A stretch of 64,000 nucleotides of DNA from JAQVIJ01 sp041287365 (GCA_041287365.1 JBEULL010000033.1:62001-126000), one strand, 5' to 3'; shown: positions 9,155 to 17,872, counted from the stretch's first letter. Numbers and translations: made by a program. The notes: a model not told the origin generated them from the letters alone.

Positions 9155-10592
9155 TGTCCTTTTCCTCCTTGCCACTTTCAATCGGCAATCTTATTATAAA
9201 TTTTGCGCCCATTCCGGGACTCGATTCCACTGTTATACTCCCGCCGTGTTTTTTGATTATCTCATATACGATGGACAGACCCAGTCCTGAACCCTCTCCA
9301 ACGTCTTTTGTGGTAAAAAACGGGTCGAATATATGATCTTTTATTTCATCCGGAATGCCAGGGCCGTTGTCCATAACCTGAAGTATCACCCTGCCAGCAA
9401 AGGGATCCACACTGCCTTCAATACATATCTCACCCTTTTCTCCCACTGCCTGAATGGCATTCATCAACAGATTCACCAACACCTGCTGCAACCGCTGCTT
9501 GTCGCCATTAAAAAAACCATCCTGTTTTATGGAAACCGTAAGCTCCACACCGGTCGGAAGCCCTCCCCTCACCAATTGTACGGCACTCTCCAGAAACGAT
9601 GAAAGCTGCAATCTCTCAAAACGGACATCAGTGGCCCTCGCAAATTCCCGAAGCGAGGCGACCACACGCCTGGCACGGTCCAGCTCGGAGAGTATCTGCC
9701 CTATCATATCACGACAAAAATCCACCTCGGCATTCGGCTTGGCCTGTTGAAGTTCCTCCATCAATATCTGGGCCGAGGTGGAAATATTCGAAATGGGATT
9801 GTTCAATTCATGGGCCACACCAGCTATCAGCGTGCCGAGAGACGCCAGTTTCTTGCTCTGAATCACCTGTTCCTCCCACTTCTTCAGCTCCCGCTTCATG
9901 ACATTCAGGGCCTCCACTACAGCATTCAACTCCATCACGCGATGCTTGGGCGTATAGCTCGTGAAATCCCCATGAGCTATTTTAGCAGTGTAATCCACGA
10001 TCTCACGCAAAGGCTCCATGATGACCGTGGACATCTGCTGCCCTAAAAACAGGGCCACAAAAAACATCAGCATCAACCACATGAGCGTAGTAAAGTGAAT
10101 ATAATCAAGTGTTTGATAGATCTCACTCAATTCCTTCGTTGTGAGCTGCCGTGTATCGTTTTCTATGTCTCTACCGAGCTGACGTATCATCTGCAACCTG
10201 ATTTCATCGAGCTGATTCGATTCATATGCCAGCTCCTGAATGTTTTTTTCGTAATCCAAAAGCTGTTTCAATAGGTCGTTCAGAGCAGAAGAAAGCCCAA
10301 GGGTTTGAAATTCATTGCGATATGTGGCGATCAATTCCTTTATACGGGCTATGAGGCGCTGATTGCTGTCAAATGCCTCATCATCTCTGAACAGCAGCCA
10401 GTTCTTTTCCTGACGCCTCATCTCCAGCACCGCCTCATATATCTGGCTCGAGGCCTCCTGTTTGCCGAGACGCGTCCTTACCATATTCACATCATGCCAC
10501 ATAAGAATGCTGGATATGGTGCCAATAGCTATCAGGCAATAATAGCCAAGCTGTATCTTTCTGGAGATGCTGTTCATGAAGATTCTAAACAT
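9147..10592 (-). CDS. Membrane sensor histidine kinase
   Basis: This 481-aa kinase starts at ATG 10592, with GAGAGG 10 bp upstream. A membrane segment lies at ~15-32 and a second at ~166-187. They enclose a ~130-residue helical periplasmic sensor domain of no family I recognise. A HAMP-like region follows at ~188-240. The HisKA box AGVAHELNNPISNI has the phospho-acceptor H261. The ATPase domain has NLLMNAIQA, DNGPGIP and GLGLSIV. It overlaps the response-regulator gene by 8 bp, and the two are transcribed away from the permease operon. The signal sensed is unknown; the neighbours suggest sulfur oxyanions or stress, which is inference only. Confidence 0.93.
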   Translation of the reverse strand: MFRIFMNSISRKIQLGYYCLIAIGTISSILMWHDVNMVRTRLGKQEASSQIYEAVLEMRRQEKNWLLFRDDEAFDSNQRLIARIKELIATYRNEFQTLGLSSALNDLLKQLLDYEKNIQELAYESNQLDEIRLQMIRQLGRDIENDTRQLTTKELSEIYQTLDYIHFTTLMWLMLMFFVALFLGQQMSTVIMEPLREIVDYTAKIAHGDFTSYTPKHRVMELNAVVEALNVMKRELKKWEEQVIQSKKLASLGTLIAGVAHELNNPISNISTSAQILMEELQQAKPNAEVDFCRDMIGQILSELDRARRVVASLREFARATDVRFERLQLSSFLESAVQLVRGGLPTGVELTVSIKQDGFFNGDKQRLQQVLVNLLMNAIQAVGEKGEICIEGSVDPFAGRVILQVMDNGPGIPDEIKDHIFDPFFTTKDVGEGSGLGLSIVYEIIKKHGGSITVESSPGMGAKFIIRLPIESGKEEKDNG

Positions 10593-10713
10593 AACAAGAC
10601 AACCTCTCAATTATACAGGAGTCATGTAATCCGGAATCCTCAACCATTTCGGGCCGGACGGCCTTTTCTCCTTAAAAAACAATAAGTATAGCCAGGGCTA
10701 CGCATATCTTTAA

Positions 10714-10726
10714 TTGCAAAATGCAA
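10714..10726. promoter_or_regulatory. Palindrome TTGC-N5-GCAA, candidate activator site 1
   Basis: TTGC-AAAAT-GCAA lies in the ~400-bp intergenic region 10593-10993 between the kinase gene and the divergent operon. It sits ~185 bp upstream of the putative sigma-54 promoter, a distance usual for an NtrC-type enhancer. A second palindrome of identical architecture lies 102 bp downstream. Confidence 0.45.
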
Positions 10727-10813
10727 CAATCTTACTTCAAACTGTTACAAAATACACAACTATTTCTTTTCAATAGCTATTTTACAACACACACCATAGA
10801 CAGTAAAAAATAA

Positions 10814-10830
10814 TGTTGCTATTTGCAACA
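10814..10830. promoter_or_regulatory. Palindrome TGTTGC-N5-GCAACA, candidate activator site 2
   Basis: This is a perfect 6-bp inverted repeat with a 5-bp spacer (TATTT). It shares the TTGC-N5-GCAA core with the site at 10714 and lies ~80 bp upstream of the -24 element. A half-related run of ATTGCAACAAAATTGCA follows at about 10834. It is a likely binding site for the sigma-54 response regulator encoded at 7808-9154. Confidence 0.5.
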
Positions 10831-10909
10831 AATATTGCAACAAAATTGCACAGGCAGACAAAATTTAATAAAAATGCTATGATATCAATTAGTTAAAATC
10901 AAAAAAATG

Positions 10910-10925
10910 TGGCATCATTATTGAA
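10910..10925 (+). promoter_or_regulatory. Putative sigma-54 (-24/-12) promoter of the permease operon
   Basis: TGGCAT-C-ATTA-TTGAA has the exact GG-N10-G spacing of a -24/-12 promoter. The -12 element reads TTGA instead of TTGC, and the -24 box is strong. It lies ~70 bp upstream of the start at 10994 and downstream of two palindromic candidate enhancers. Confidence 0.5.
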
Positions 10926-10993
10926 TAATAGAAAGGCGACAGACAAAATAATACCGCCGATGCGGTCAAAATCAAAGACAAGGAGATAAAAAA

Positions 10994-11176
10994 ATGAAAC
11001 GGTTGTTTTCACAAATGACGGCACATCTGGAACGGCTGATGATGGCAGTCACCTTTGCCGAGGCCGGTGAATCCAACGAGGCCAGAAGGCTTCTAAATGG
11101 TTCATGCAGTAAAAATCAAAAAACTTATGCAAAGACACAGCCTACCATTACAAGGCTTGTAACAAGGGAGGTATAA
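10994..11176 (+). CDS. Small protein with MAVTFAEAGE helix
   Basis: This 60-aa protein has AAGGAG 8 bp before its ATG. Residues ~14-34 (LMMAVTFAEAGESNEARRLL) form a predicted helix. The helix is closely similar to the N-terminus of the next protein (MAAIAFAEAGEHDTARQIM) and to the UspA-like protein at 7113. The rest is basic and has no membrane segment. It opens the operon that continues with a two-helix membrane protein, a TauE/SafE permease and a tandem UspA protein. I do not recognise a named family and assign no function. Confidence 0.7.
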   Translation: MKRLFSQMTAHLERLMMAVTFAEAGESNEARRLLNGSCSKNQKTYAKTQPTITRLVTREV

Positions 11177-11177
11177 G

Positions 11178-11522
11178 ATGCAGGGCATTCAGACAGACAT
11201 GGCGGCAATCGCATTTGCAGAGGCGGGCGAACACGACACCGCCCGCCAGATTATGCAGGAAGGTTCCAGAAAGACCGCTCCGGCACCTGCGGCTCACAAA
11301 CCATCCATAGTGACCATCATATTTCAAGGCATTCTATCCTTTGGTTTTATATGGGCGGTACTTAAATATCAGGATATCATCAACACACTGGATTTCAAAG
11401 GACAGTCAGGCGGTGTGTATTTCCTGTTTCCCCTGGTGATGGTTGCCATCTACACATACATACATGCCAATTTTGCGCATGGACTTTATGATTATTTCGG
11501 CATAACGGCCAAGAAAAAATAG
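11178..11522 (+). CDS. Small two-helix membrane protein with AFAEAGE leader
   Basis: This protein of 114 aa starts 1 bp after the previous stop, and a GGGAGG lies inside the upstream gene. The cytosolic leader MAAIAFAEAGEHDTARQIM is followed by a Pro/Ala-rich linker. Two hydrophobic segments follow at about residues 44-62 and 74-97, and the tail ends in KKK. The size and position directly before the TauE/SafE permease suggest an accessory subunit or assembly factor of that transporter (inference). Confidence 0.75.
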   Translation: MQGIQTDMAAIAFAEAGEHDTARQIMQEGSRKTAPAPAAHKPSIVTIIFQGILSFGFIWAVLKYQDIINTLDFKGQSGGVYFLFPLVMVAIYTYIHANFAHGLYDYFGITAKKK

Positions 11523-11534
11523 GAGGCAAATAAA

Positions 11535-12635
11535 ATGGCTGACGTAAGCTCAATACCAACAGATATAAATCAGGTCTTCATTACACTGGATGCCGCCAAG
11601 ATCGGCTTTCTCTTCATAGTCGGCTTCATCGGCGGCCTGGTAAGCGGTTTCATAGGTTCAGGCGGCGCCTTCGTGCTCACACCTGGCATGATGAGCATGG
11701 GGGTGCCGGCGGCTGTAGCTGTGGCGAGTAACATGTGTCACAAGTTTCCAAAGGCTATAGTCGGCGCATACAGACGCCTTAAATACGGACAGGTGGATTT
11801 GAAATTAGGCCTAGTCATGGCGACCACTGCGGGCATAGGCGTGCTCATCGGTATCAAGATACAGGAGTTCATCAAGCATACCTGGGGCGAAGCTGGTTCC
11901 AACCTGTACGTCAGCGTGGCATTTTTTGTGGTTCTTCTGGTAGTAGGCGGATATGTGTTCGTGGATGCGCAGAAGGCCAAGAAAAAGGCCCTGCAGAGTG
12001 GTGCCGATGCGGAAAAAAAGGTTATGGCGCCCCTGGCTCAGAAACTTGCCAAAATCAATCTGCCTCCTATGATCACCTTCAAGACCGCAGGTATCCGCAT
12101 GAGCTTTTGGTTCATAGCGCCGGTCGGTTTTCTGACAGGTTTACTTGCGGCTACCATAGCGGTGGGCGGTTTCATAGGCGTGCCTGGAATGATCTATGTG
12201 TTGGGAGCATCGGCTCTGGTCGCCAGTGCCACGGAGCTGGTAGTGGCAAGTGTAATGGGCTTTACAGGTTCCATCAAATGGGCGATGCTGGGCATGGTTG
12301 ACCTGCGTCTCACCCTCATCATCCTCATGGGTTCGCTCTTCGGCGTGCAGCTCGGCGCCATAGGCACCACCTATGTAAAAGATTACATGGTCAAGTTCGT
12401 CATGAGCACCATCATGCTCATCGTAGCGGTCTCCAGACTGCTGGCTATTCCAGAGTATCTGGTAGCACTCAAACTCATGGAGCTTCCTGCAGATACCATA
12501 AAGGTGCTCAAAACCGGAAGCTTCATTCTCATGTGCATCGCCCTGGCGGTGGGTGCATTCATCATAATGAGCGCCATCATCAAGGGTATGGTGCAGGAAC
12601 GTCAGGCAAAGGCAGCCCTGGCTCACAGGGTGTAA
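11535..12635 (+). CDS. TauE/SafE (TSUP) family permease
   Basis: This is a 366-aa polytopic protein with about eight or nine hydrophobic segments. It shows the family's duplicated architecture, seen in GLVSGFIGSGGAFVLTPGMM near residue 38 and GLLAATIAVGGFIGVPGMI near 202. The family moves sulfite, sulfoacetate and other small organic or sulfur anions across the inner membrane. A soluble loop of ~45 residues (about 145-190) separates the halves. GGAGGC precedes the start. Co-transcription with a UspA protein and two AEAGE-leader proteins is the main clue to regulation. The exact substrate cannot be read from the sequence. Confidence 0.9.
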   Translation: MADVSSIPTDINQVFITLDAAKIGFLFIVGFIGGLVSGFIGSGGAFVLTPGMMSMGVPAAVAVASNMCHKFPKAIVGAYRRLKYGQVDLKLGLVMATTAGIGVLIGIKIQEFIKHTWGEAGSNLYVSVAFFVVLLVVGGYVFVDAQKAKKKALQSGADAEKKVMAPLAQKLAKINLPPMITFKTAGIRMSFWFIAPVGFLTGLLAATIAVGGFIGVPGMIYVLGASALVASATELVVASVMGFTGSIKWAMLGMVDLRLTLIILMGSLFGVQLGAIGTTYVKDYMVKFVMSTIMLIVAVSRLLAIPEYLVALKLMELPADTIKVLKTGSFILMCIALAVGAFIIMSAIIKGMVQERQAKAALAHRV

Positions 12636-12647
12636 CGGTATAACACA

Positions 12648-13514
12648 ATGGAAAAATATCGCAAGATACTTGTGGCGTTGGACGGCTCTTCAGCCTGCTA
12701 CAATGCGCTGAAACAGGCCATCAAATTGGCATCGGAACAGAAAGGCGCTATTTCAGGCATCTATGTCGCTCCAAAATTTCTTGGCGACCTGGACCTGACA
12801 GGTATCAAGGACATAGAAGCGATCATCAAGGGCCCTGCCGAAGAGATAACCGCCAGGGCCCAGGCCATCGCAAGAGAGGAACGGGGGCTGACTGTACGCG
12901 TAATTACAGAACAGGGAGAACCACATGAACGCATTTTGGATGCCGCAGAGGCAGGGGGCTGCGACCTCATTGTGCTGGGTTCCAAGGACTACTCGGCGGT
13001 GGAACGGGGCACCAAGCATGTCCTGGGCCGCACACTGACTCGTGTCATAGGTTACAGCCGAATCGATGTGTTGGTGGTGCCTGAAAACGCCACCATTCGC
13101 TGGGGTTCCATTTTGTTAGCAACGGACGGTTCTACCTACAGCGAGACAGCCACAAAAAAGGCCATTGAGTTCGCCAAGGCCTATGGTGAAACATTGAAGA
13201 TATTGGTGGTAATCAACACATCAGACGAGTTTCTGACCATTGCCCCGCGTATTCAGCATGAGATGGTCGAGACCGCTCAAAAACTGGTGCAAGACACGGC
13301 GCAGAAGGCAAAAGAAAACGGATGTGAGGTGGAAACCTTTGTAAAAGAGGGCGACACAGCCCAGACCATTGCTGAGCTGGCCAAAAAAGAAGGCGTGGAT
13401 GCCATAGTCATGGGAAGCCATGGTAGAACCGGCATTAGGCGCCTGCTCATGGGAAGCGTGACTGAGGGTGTGATAAATCTTTCACCATGCCCTGTGCTGG
13501 TGGTTAAAACATAA
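12648..13514 (+). CDS. Tandem UspA universal stress protein
   Basis: This 288-aa protein consists of two UspA domains (about 1-143 and 146-288). The second carries the ATP-binding signature G-x2-G-x9-G-S as GSHGRTGIRRLLMGS. The first has GSKDYSAVERGTK at the equivalent place, so only the second is likely to bind nucleotide. Each domain begins with the usual strand (KILVALDGS, SILLATDGS) and ends in LVV. It is the last gene of the operon that starts at 10994 and is followed by a terminator. It may couple energy or redox state to the upstream permease (inference). Confidence 0.93.
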   Translation: MEKYRKILVALDGSSACYNALKQAIKLASEQKGAISGIYVAPKFLGDLDLTGIKDIEAIIKGPAEEITARAQAIAREERGLTVRVITEQGEPHERILDAAEAGGCDLIVLGSKDYSAVERGTKHVLGRTLTRVIGYSRIDVLVVPENATIRWGSILLATDGSTYSETATKKAIEFAKAYGETLKILVVINTSDEFLTIAPRIQHEMVETAQKLVQDTAQKAKENGCEVETFVKEGDTAQTIAELAKKEGVDAIVMGSHGRTGIRRLLMGSVTEGVINLSPCPVLVVKT

Positions 13515-13542
13515 GATAATAAGTAAGTAGGATATTCAGGCC

Positions 13543-13573
13543 ATAGGGACGGAGTGACTCGTCCCTATTTTTA
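13543..13573 (+). terminator. Rho-independent terminator after the UspA operon
   Basis: A perfect 9-bp stem (ATAGGGACG with CGTCCCTAT) and an 8-base loop are followed by TTTT. It lies 28 bp beyond the stop of the tandem UspA gene. Confidence 0.85.
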
Positions 13574-13586
13574 TAGGGCCCTACAT

Positions 13587-14330
13587 CTACTTATTTTCAG
13601 CGTCGATATGGGCAACCGCCTCCTGCACAAGCTGTTGCACCATGGTGTCGAGGGTAACGCCTCGTTGCTGGCTGCCCGCAAAACCCAAGGCGGCCTTGGC
13701 GGTCTCGTCCACCTCCATCTTTTTTTCCACATAACCGCCTGTGACCTGTTCGGATGTGGTGGCATCCATGACCTTGTATCTCATACCTATGACCCATACC
13801 TTGGCCGAATCCCTGTATTGCACGGAAGACACACCTGTATTCACAGCAGCGGCCGTCCGGCCATGCCAAATGAGTGAACCAGCAATATCACCCGCAACAC
13901 CGCCATCAAACCCTTGGGAGGCGGCTGCAACTGGCTCTGCCTTCAAAATATCAAAACGCACAAACCACTTGGTGGTCTTGAACTGCCCTTTTCTAAACTG
14001 CCCACGATTCAGGCTTCCCATCTCCTGAGCGAGCTGCTGCTCCTTCAGCATAGGATCGAGATCGCCCCGTTCCAGCACACGAAAATTTGCCCTGGAAAGC
14101 TCCAATTCAGCAAAATCCTTGATATTGTTGGCGGTAATCTTCTGTCGGAATGTGGCATTGTTACTCTTGATCTCACCTGGCATCACAATAATGCTCGGCC
14201 CCTGTGTTCGGGCATTGGAATAAGAACGCTCCTGATACATGCGGGAATCAGCCTCACGATTGGCTGTATCGGAAGCGCTGCTGAAGCTGAATGACCAGGA
14301 AGAAACAGGGTTTGTAATGCTCAAAAACAA
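13587..14330 (-). CDS. CsgG-like exported protein, 5' end probably frameshifted
   Basis: The body of this ~240-aa protein has the CsgG-family look: a strand IIVMPGEIKS, FAELELSRANFRVLERGDL and then EQQLAQEMG, followed by a region of alternating small and aromatic residues. CsgG-like proteins are outer-membrane or periplasmic components of secretion and envelope systems. The frame itself offers only a TTG at 14330. An ATG at 14368 opens MKQPLLPVALGVFCF, a good signal-peptide beginning, but in another frame that ends at a TGA beside runs of six and five T. A one-base change in the T-run would join signal and body. The gene may therefore be frameshifted, phase-variable or misread. Confidence 0.7.
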   Translation of the reverse strand: MFLSITNPVSSWSFSFSSASDTANREADSRMYQERSYSNARTQGPSIIVMPGEIKSNNATFRQKITANNIKDFAELELSRANFRVLERGDLDPMLKEQQLAQEMGSLNRGQFRKGQFKTTKWFVRFDILKAEPVAAASQGFDGGVAGDIAGSLIWHGRTAAAVNTGVSSVQYRDSAKVWVIGMRYKVMDATTSEQVTGGYVEKKMEVDETAKAALGFAGSQQRGVTLDTMVQQLVQEAVAHIDAENK

Positions 14331-14511
14331 AAAACGCCGAGTGCAACAGGCAATAATGGTTGTTTCATGTGTTCTTTCTATTTTGATGAGTTCACAAAAA
14401 GTCGCTACCTACTGTACGCATTGCATTCTTCGTTTCGCAACCCACATTAACCATCTAATATGATTGCTTATTACCTCAATTCAACATTAAACATTATTTT
14501 TACGACACCAT

Positions 14512-15057
14512 CTATTTCAAGGGCACGAACAACGTGGGTTCTATGGTCAGATCCATGTGAAAACGGTTCTTGTTGTCCGTAAGAAATGAAAGACGGCAAC
14601 ATGGCATCTGCTCAATAATAGAGGATTTGAATACGAGCCCAATGGGGTTGGTGATGGGTACCACCGCAGGGATATTCGCCTCCGCAGTCAGATCGAACAC
14701 GGACTGAATAGTGGCGCGGGCACCCCCTATGATCTGATTCAGAAGCTCACCCAGGGAACTCCTGACCGACTCAGACATGTGGTGCTTTGGTATCTCGGAC
14801 TCCGGAAGCCCCATGGTGCGAAAGGAATTGGCCACAATCTCCACAGCAGCCGCCCGATGAAAATTCATGACCAGAATGCCGTTATAGCTTCCGTAAAAGC
14901 TCACAAATGCGCTGATATCCTCACACATCTGAAGGGATTGCAGCATCTGAGCGGTCTTGGAAATGGAAATCTGCATTTTAGCGGATCTGTTCAATATGTC
15001 CTGAATGGTCTTACCCATCACCTGGGCGATGGTCAGAATGGAAGTCTCGTTAGCCAT
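14512..15057 (-). CDS. CheX-like chemotaxis phosphatase family protein
   Basis: This protein of 181 aa starts at ATG 15057, since AGAGG is 9 bp upstream; an ATG at 15063 is too close to that site. Residues ~115-125 read SLGELLNQIIG. This matches the SxxExxNxxxG signature of CheC/CheX/FliY phosphatases, in which the Glu and Asn dephosphorylate CheY-P. The protein also looks like the DUF3334-type relatives found in marine and sulfate-reducing bacteria. No chemotaxis genes are nearby. It overlaps the end of cimA, so it is probably made from the lysC-cimA transcript. Confidence 0.75.
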   Translation of the reverse strand: MANETSILTIAQVMGKTIQDILNRSAKMQISISKTAQMLQSLQMCEDISAFVSFYGSYNGILVMNFHRAAAVEIVANSFRTMGLPESEIPKHHMSESVRSSLGELLNQIIGGARATIQSVFDLTAEANIPAVVPITNPIGLVFKSSIIEQMPCCRLSFLTDNKNRFHMDLTIEPTLFVPLK

Positions 15058-15059
15058 AC

Positions 15060-16637
15060 TCATTCACCTCTTTGTTCTATTTTCAATAATTTATAGCTGA
15101 TACTGTCCAGCAGAGCCTGCCAGCTGGCCTCCAGAATGTCATGAGAAACACCAACAGTCCCCCATTTGTCATGCCTGTCAGTGGACTCGATGAGCACACG
15201 CACGCGAGCGCAGGTGCCCGGAACGCCCGGCAGCACACGCACCTTGTAATCCACCAGGCTCACGTCCTTGAGCACAGGATAAAACTTTTCCAATGCCTTG
15301 CGAATGGCATTGTCCAGGGCGTTCACAGGGCCCTCTCCCACGGCGGCAGTGTGCTCCACATGCCCGCCGACTCGAATCATCACAGTGGCCTCCGCCTGAG
15401 GCGGGGCATCCTCTTCAACCTTCTGATCGATCACCCTGAATCCTATGAGATCGAAATATTTGCGGGCCTGTCCCATTGCCCTGCGCATAAGCAGCTCGAA
15501 TGAAGCCTCGGCTCCCTCGAACTGAAATCCCTGGGACTCCAGTTCCTTGAGCCTGGCCACGATGTCCATGATAACCGGATCGTGACTCTCTATATCCAGA
15601 CCGAACTGCCTGGCCTTGGCCAACACATTGCTCTTTCCAGACAGATCCGAAACGAGGATACGCCTGTGATTGCCCACCAGTTCAGGTGCCATGTGCTCGT
15701 AGGTGGAGGCATTCCTGCTCACAGCGCTCACATGCACACCGCCTTTATGGGCGAAGGCGCTTCTGCCAACATAGGGCTGGTATTTGTTGTGCGGAAGATT
15801 TGCAATCTCGCTCACATAACGTGAGACATCGGTCAATGAGGCCAAAAAAGCACCTGCATGGCACTGAAGGTTCATTTTGATCGCAAGAGCCGGTATGATG
15901 GAGCAGAGATTGGCATTGCCGCAGCGTTCACCGAAACCGTTCATGGTGCCCTGAACCTGCATAGCTCCAGCCCTGACCGCCATAAGAGAATTGGCCACAG
16001 CCACATCGGAGTCGTTATGGCAATGTATGCCTAACGAAGCATTCGGCAGTTCCTTATGCACTAGCTGGACTATCTCATATATCTCATGCGGCAATGTCCC
16101 ACCATTGGTATCGCAGAGCACCAAACAATCAGTTCCACCATGCAATGCCTGTTTGATAGTCTGCATGGCATAGGCCTTGTTTGCCTTGAATCCGTCAAAA
16201 AAGTGCTCGGCATCATAAAACACCGTTGACACCTGACCTTTTAGCCACGATACAGAGTTTTTGATGATCTCGAGATTGCGCTCCAGAGTGATACGAAGGG
16301 CATCGGTCACATGCACATCCCAGGTCTTTCCGAAAATGGTCACCACAGACGCACCGGATTGCACCAGGGCATTCAAGTTAGAATCTTCCTCAGGCTTAGC
16401 ATATTTAGCCTGTTGAGTACTGCCGAATGCCGCTATTCTCGCATGTTTGAGGGCATAATTTTTGATTTCTTTGAAGAATTGTTCATCCTTTGGATTGGAG
16501 CCGGGCCAGCCACCCTCGATGAAATCCACATGGATCTCATCCAATTTCAAGGCAATACGGACCTTGTCTTCCACCGAAAGGCTGAAATCCTCCGCCTGTG
16601 TACCATCGCGCAGGGTTGTATCGTATATCTGAATCAT
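15060..16637 (-). CDS. cimA: (R)-citramalate synthase
   Basis: This 525-aa enzyme condenses acetyl-CoA with pyruvate to give citramalate, the threonine-independent entry to isoleucine. The TIM-barrel domain opens YDTTLRDGTQAE with the DT-x-RDG motif. It continues with FIEGGWPGSNPKD, the metal-site stretch GIHCHNDSDVAVANS and FGERCGNANLCS. The C-terminal ~120 residues (from about 395) form the allosteric LeuA-type dimer domain, expected to bind isoleucine. The GGWPGSNPKD version separates it from 2-isopropylmalate synthase. Its start overlaps the lysC stop by 4 bp, linking isoleucine and aspartate-family synthesis. Confidence 0.95.
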   Translation of the reverse strand: MIQIYDTTLRDGTQAEDFSLSVEDKVRIALKLDEIHVDFIEGGWPGSNPKDEQFFKEIKNYALKHARIAAFGSTQQAKYAKPEEDSNLNALVQSGASVVTIFGKTWDVHVTDALRITLERNLEIIKNSVSWLKGQVSTVFYDAEHFFDGFKANKAYAMQTIKQALHGGTDCLVLCDTNGGTLPHEIYEIVQLVHKELPNASLGIHCHNDSDVAVANSLMAVRAGAMQVQGTMNGFGERCGNANLCSIIPALAIKMNLQCHAGAFLASLTDVSRYVSEIANLPHNKYQPYVGRSAFAHKGGVHVSAVSRNASTYEHMAPELVGNHRRILVSDLSGKSNVLAKARQFGLDIESHDPVIMDIVARLKELESQGFQFEGAEASFELLMRRAMGQARKYFDLIGFRVIDQKVEEDAPPQAEATVMIRVGGHVEHTAAVGEGPVNALDNAIRKALEKFYPVLKDVSLVDYKVRVLPGVPGTCARVRVLIESTDRHDKWGTVGVSHDILEASWQALLDSISYKLLKIEQRGE

Positions 16638-17869
16638 ATCTTTAACGGGGCAACGTCAGCGTCAAGACCAAAACCCTCGTGCAGGGCCCTAACTGCTAAT
16701 TCAGTATATTTCTCCTCTATGATGCAAGATATCTTAATCTCGGATGTACTGATCATGAGTATGTTTATGCCGTGTTTGGAAAGGATGTCGAACATCTGGC
16801 TTGCCACACCTGCATGATTGCGCATGCCTACGCCCACGATGGAAACCTTTGCGATATCTGTGCTACCGGTCACCCGCTCGGCACCTATCTCCCTGGCCAC
16901 CTTTTCCACGATCTCCATGGCCTGTGGGTAGTCCGTGCGCGGAATGGTGAAGGTCATGTCCGTCATATCGCCGGCACGGGTATTCTGAATGATCATATCC
17001 ACCACGATATTGGCATCAGTGATGGGCTTGAAGATGGTGGCCGCTATGCCAGGCCTATCAGGCACCTTGGAAATGGTTATGCGCGCCTCGTTCTTGCTAT
17101 ATGTAACCGCTGAAATCAGCCTTTCTTCCATGGATTCATCCTCCTTTGTAACGATTGTACCTGGTTCATGGGTAAAACTGGAGAGCACATGCACAGGGAC
17201 ATCATAGCGCATGGCAAAGGCCACGGATCTGATCTCCAAAACCTTCGCACCCAGGCTTGCCATCTCCAGCATCTCTTCATAGGAAATACGAGTTATCTTT
17301 TGGGCCCTGAGGCACATGTTGGGATCCGTTGTATAAACCCCATCCACATCCGTGTATATCTCGCACACATCCGCCTTGAGCACCGCTGCAAGGGCCACAG
17401 CCGTGGTATCGGAGCCACCCCTGCCCAGGGTAGTGATGTCACCGCCGGAGGTCACGCCTTGAAAACCGGCAACCACAGGGATATAGCCACTATCCATGGC
17501 TGCCCGAAGTCGATTCGCCGGAATATCCAGAATACGCGCCTTGGTATGGGCATCGCTGGTGAGAATGGGCACCTGATCCCCTAAAAACGACTTGGCCTTG
17601 CCGCCCATCTTTGTGATGGCTATGGCACAAAGTGCCACGGTAACCTGTTCGCCTGTAGCCATGAGCGTATCCATCTCACGCAAATTCGGCCTGTCTGTAA
17701 TCTTATGGGCAAAACCTATGAGCTTGTTGGTCTCTCCTGACATGGCGGAAAGCACCAAAACCACTTGATTGCCGGCCCGTTGACACTCCAATGCCTTTGC
17801 AGCAACCCTTTCGATCTTTTCACAATCCGCTACGGATGTTCCTCCGTATTTTCTGACTATAAGCGCCAT
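16634..17869 (-). CDS. lysC: Aspartate kinase
   Basis: This 411-aa enzyme phosphorylates aspartate at the head of the lysine, threonine and methionine pathways. The kinase domain begins IVRKYGGTSV, and GRGGSDTTAVALA near residue 150 is the substrate site. Two ACT domains occupy residues ~265-411, so feedback control by lysine and/or threonine is expected. There is no homoserine dehydrogenase fusion. It is the first gene of lysC-cimA-cheX-like, with a J-domain-like gene 3 bp upstream. Confidence 0.96.
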   Translation of the reverse strand: MALIVRKYGGTSVADCEKIERVAAKALECQRAGNQVVLVLSAMSGETNKLIGFAHKITDRPNLREMDTLMATGEQVTVALCAIAITKMGGKAKSFLGDQVPILTSDAHTKARILDIPANRLRAAMDSGYIPVVAGFQGVTSGGDITTLGRGGSDTTAVALAAVLKADVCEIYTDVDGVYTTDPNMCLRAQKITRISYEEMLEMASLGAKVLEIRSVAFAMRYDVPVHVLSSFTHEPGTIVTKEDESMEERLISAVTYSKNEARITISKVPDRPGIAATIFKPITDANIVVDMIIQNTRAGDMTDMTFTIPRTDYPQAMEIVEKVAREIGAERVTGSTDIAKVSIVGVGMRNHAGVASQMFDILSKHGINILMISTSEIKISCIIEEKYTELAVRALHEGFGLDADVAPLKI

Positions 17870-17872
17870 GTT

